From Methylotenera oryzisoli (GTDB lineage Bacteria > Pseudomonadota > Gammaproteobacteria > Burkholderiales > Methylophilaceae), in the NCBI GenBank assembly GCA_945872425.1, contig CAMBZE010000001.1:17895-81894 (forward strand): DNA of 64,000 bases, in the 5' to 3' direction. The notes under the pieces are model-generated. The model did not search any database, was not told where the DNA came from, and worked only from the letters and a program-made list of their open reading frames with translations. The position numbers and the translations under genes are program-made. Position 1 is the stretch's first letter. Every line of letters begins with the position of its first letter. Positions 62,685 to 64,000 of the stretch are shown piece by piece.

Positions 62685-64000
62685 ATGTCAATCGAGTCAG
62701 TTCTTCATGAAAACCGCGTTTTCGCACCAAGCGCAGACTTTGTAAAATCCGCCAACATTTCCGGCATGGCGGCGTATAACGCACTATGCGCAGAAGCCTC
62801 AGCTGATTATGAAGGCTTTTGGGCAAAACTGGCACGTGAGTTATTGATTTGGCATAAGCCGTTTACCAAAACACTGAATGAAGCCAACGCACCCTTTTAC
62901 AAATGGTTTGAAGATGGCGAACTCAATGTTTCTGCCAACTGCCTCGATAGACACTTAAACACCATCCCCAACAAAGTCGCCATTATTTTTGAAGCGGATG
63001 ATGGCAGCAGCAAAAACGTTACCTACAAAGCACTTTACCACCAGGTTTGTCAATTTGCCAATGGTCTGAAAAAGCTCAATCTCAACCTCGGCGACCGCGT
63101 CGTTATTTATCTGCCTATGGGCATTGAAGCCATTGTAGCGATGCAAGCCTGCGCCCGTCTGGGCTTGACTCACTCCGTCGTATTTGGCGGATTTTCTGCC
63201 AAAAGCTTATGTGAACGTATTGTTGACGCCGGCGCAAAAGCTGTCATCACCTCAGACGGTCAGTTCCGTGGCGGCAAAACCATGCCACTCAAAGCTGCTG
63301 TGGATGAAGGTATTGCCCAGGCAAAAATGGAATTTGGCTGTGACAGCATTCAAAAAGTAGTGGTTCTGAAAAAAACAGCGCTGGAAGTCACATGGAATCC
63401 TCATGATATCTGGTGGCATGACCTGATAGCAGGCGTTGCAGATACTTGCGAACCGGTGATGGTGAACGCAGAACACCCACTATTTTTACTTTACACCTCA
63501 GGCTCTACCGGCAAACCAAAAGGTGTGCAGCATAGCTCGGCGGGCTATTTACTGCACGCCATAAACACCATGCGCTGGACATTTGACATAAAAGCGGATG
63601 ACATATTCTGGTGTACGGCAGACGTGGGCTGGATTACCGGTCACACCTATGTTGCCTATGGCCCACTCGCCATGGGCGCCACTCAGATTGTATTTGAAGG
63701 CATCCCTACCTATCCCAATGCTGGGCGCTTTTGGCAAACAATAGAAAAACACAAAGCGTCTATTTTCTACACCGCGCCAACGGCAATCAGGTCGCTCATT
63801 AAAGCCTCTGAAACCACGCCGGAAGTACACCCTAGAAACTACAACTTATCCAGTTTGCGTTTATTAGGCTCCGTGGGCGAACCGATCAACCCGGAAGCAT
63901 GGATGTGGTACTTTGAGCAAGTGGGCGGCAGTCACTGCCCGATTGTCGATACTTTCTGGCAAACCGAAACCGGCGGCCACGTCATCACCCCGCTACCAGG
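62685..64000 (+). CDS. acs: Acetyl-CoA synthetase (truncated by window edge)
   Basis: Direct translation from ATG 62685: [35 protein letters not shown]...[23 protein letters not shown]...[20 protein letters not shown]; open to end of window. Confidence 0.95.
   Translation, partial: MSIESVLHENRVFAPSADFVKSANISGMAAYNALCAEASADYEGFWAKLARELLIWHKPFTKTLNEANAPFYKWFEDGELNVSANCLDRHLNTIPNKVAIIFEADDGSSKNVTYKALYHQVCQFANGLKKLNLNLGDRVVIYLPMGIEAIVAMQACARLGLTHSVVFGGFSAKSLCERIVDAGAKAVITSDGQFRGGKTMPLKAAVDEGIAQAKMEFGCDSIQKVVVLKKTALEVTWNPHDIWWHDLIAGVADTCEPVMVNAEHPLFLLYTSGSTGKPKGVQHSSAGYLLHAINTMRWTFDIKADDIFWCTADVGWITGHTYVAYGPLAMGATQIVFEGIPTYPNAGRFWQTIEKHKASIFYTAPTAIRSLIKASETTPEVHPRNYNLSSLRLLGSVGEPINPEAWMWYFEQVGGSHCPIVDTFWQTETGGHVITPLP

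Overview
The window is a mostly core-chromosome segment of a betaproteobacterium. Gene content and protein style suggest a Methylophilaceae/Methylotenera-like methylotroph, which is inference. I recognise about 49 protein-coding genes and no rRNA, tRNA, CRISPR array or autonomous transposon. Main blocks: a CusCBA-type metal efflux operon preceded by a small Met/His/Cys-rich exported protein; dapC; miaA-mutL; an MBL/beta-CASP protein; amiC-tsaE; queG; a glycogen/alpha-glucan cluster (ROK kinase, malQ, GH57, glgC, glgB, pgi); sppA/Rieske/gph/rluC; rne; ygfX/ygfZ; ftsB-eno-kdsA-pyrG; a class II aldolase-mtnA pair; tatD; ribD; nrdR; glyA; iscX; TrmH-type and RsuA-type RNA-modification genes; queD; rfbDCAB; dnaQ-rnhA; argG-argF-argD; a PuuD-like membrane protein; a Rieske oxygenase; a NarL-type two-component pair; dhaL-dhaK; glnE; and the start of acs. 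Two edge-truncated genes (cusA at 1-165, acs at 62685-64000) and a 33-codon membrane-peptide ORF (53996-54097) are absent from the supplied ORF track. The most notable non-coding signal is several different small inverted-repeat (MITE/REP-like) families lying at, or overlapping, stop codons. One of them appears to have split and duplicated the 3' end of an RsuA-type gene. Other leads are divergent gene pairs with overlapping or nearly touching start codons and possible leaderless transcription, a G-tract-rich repeat abutting the nrdR start codon, and an orphan terminator upstream of iscX. No obviously new multi-gene system is evident; the leads below are modest and testable.
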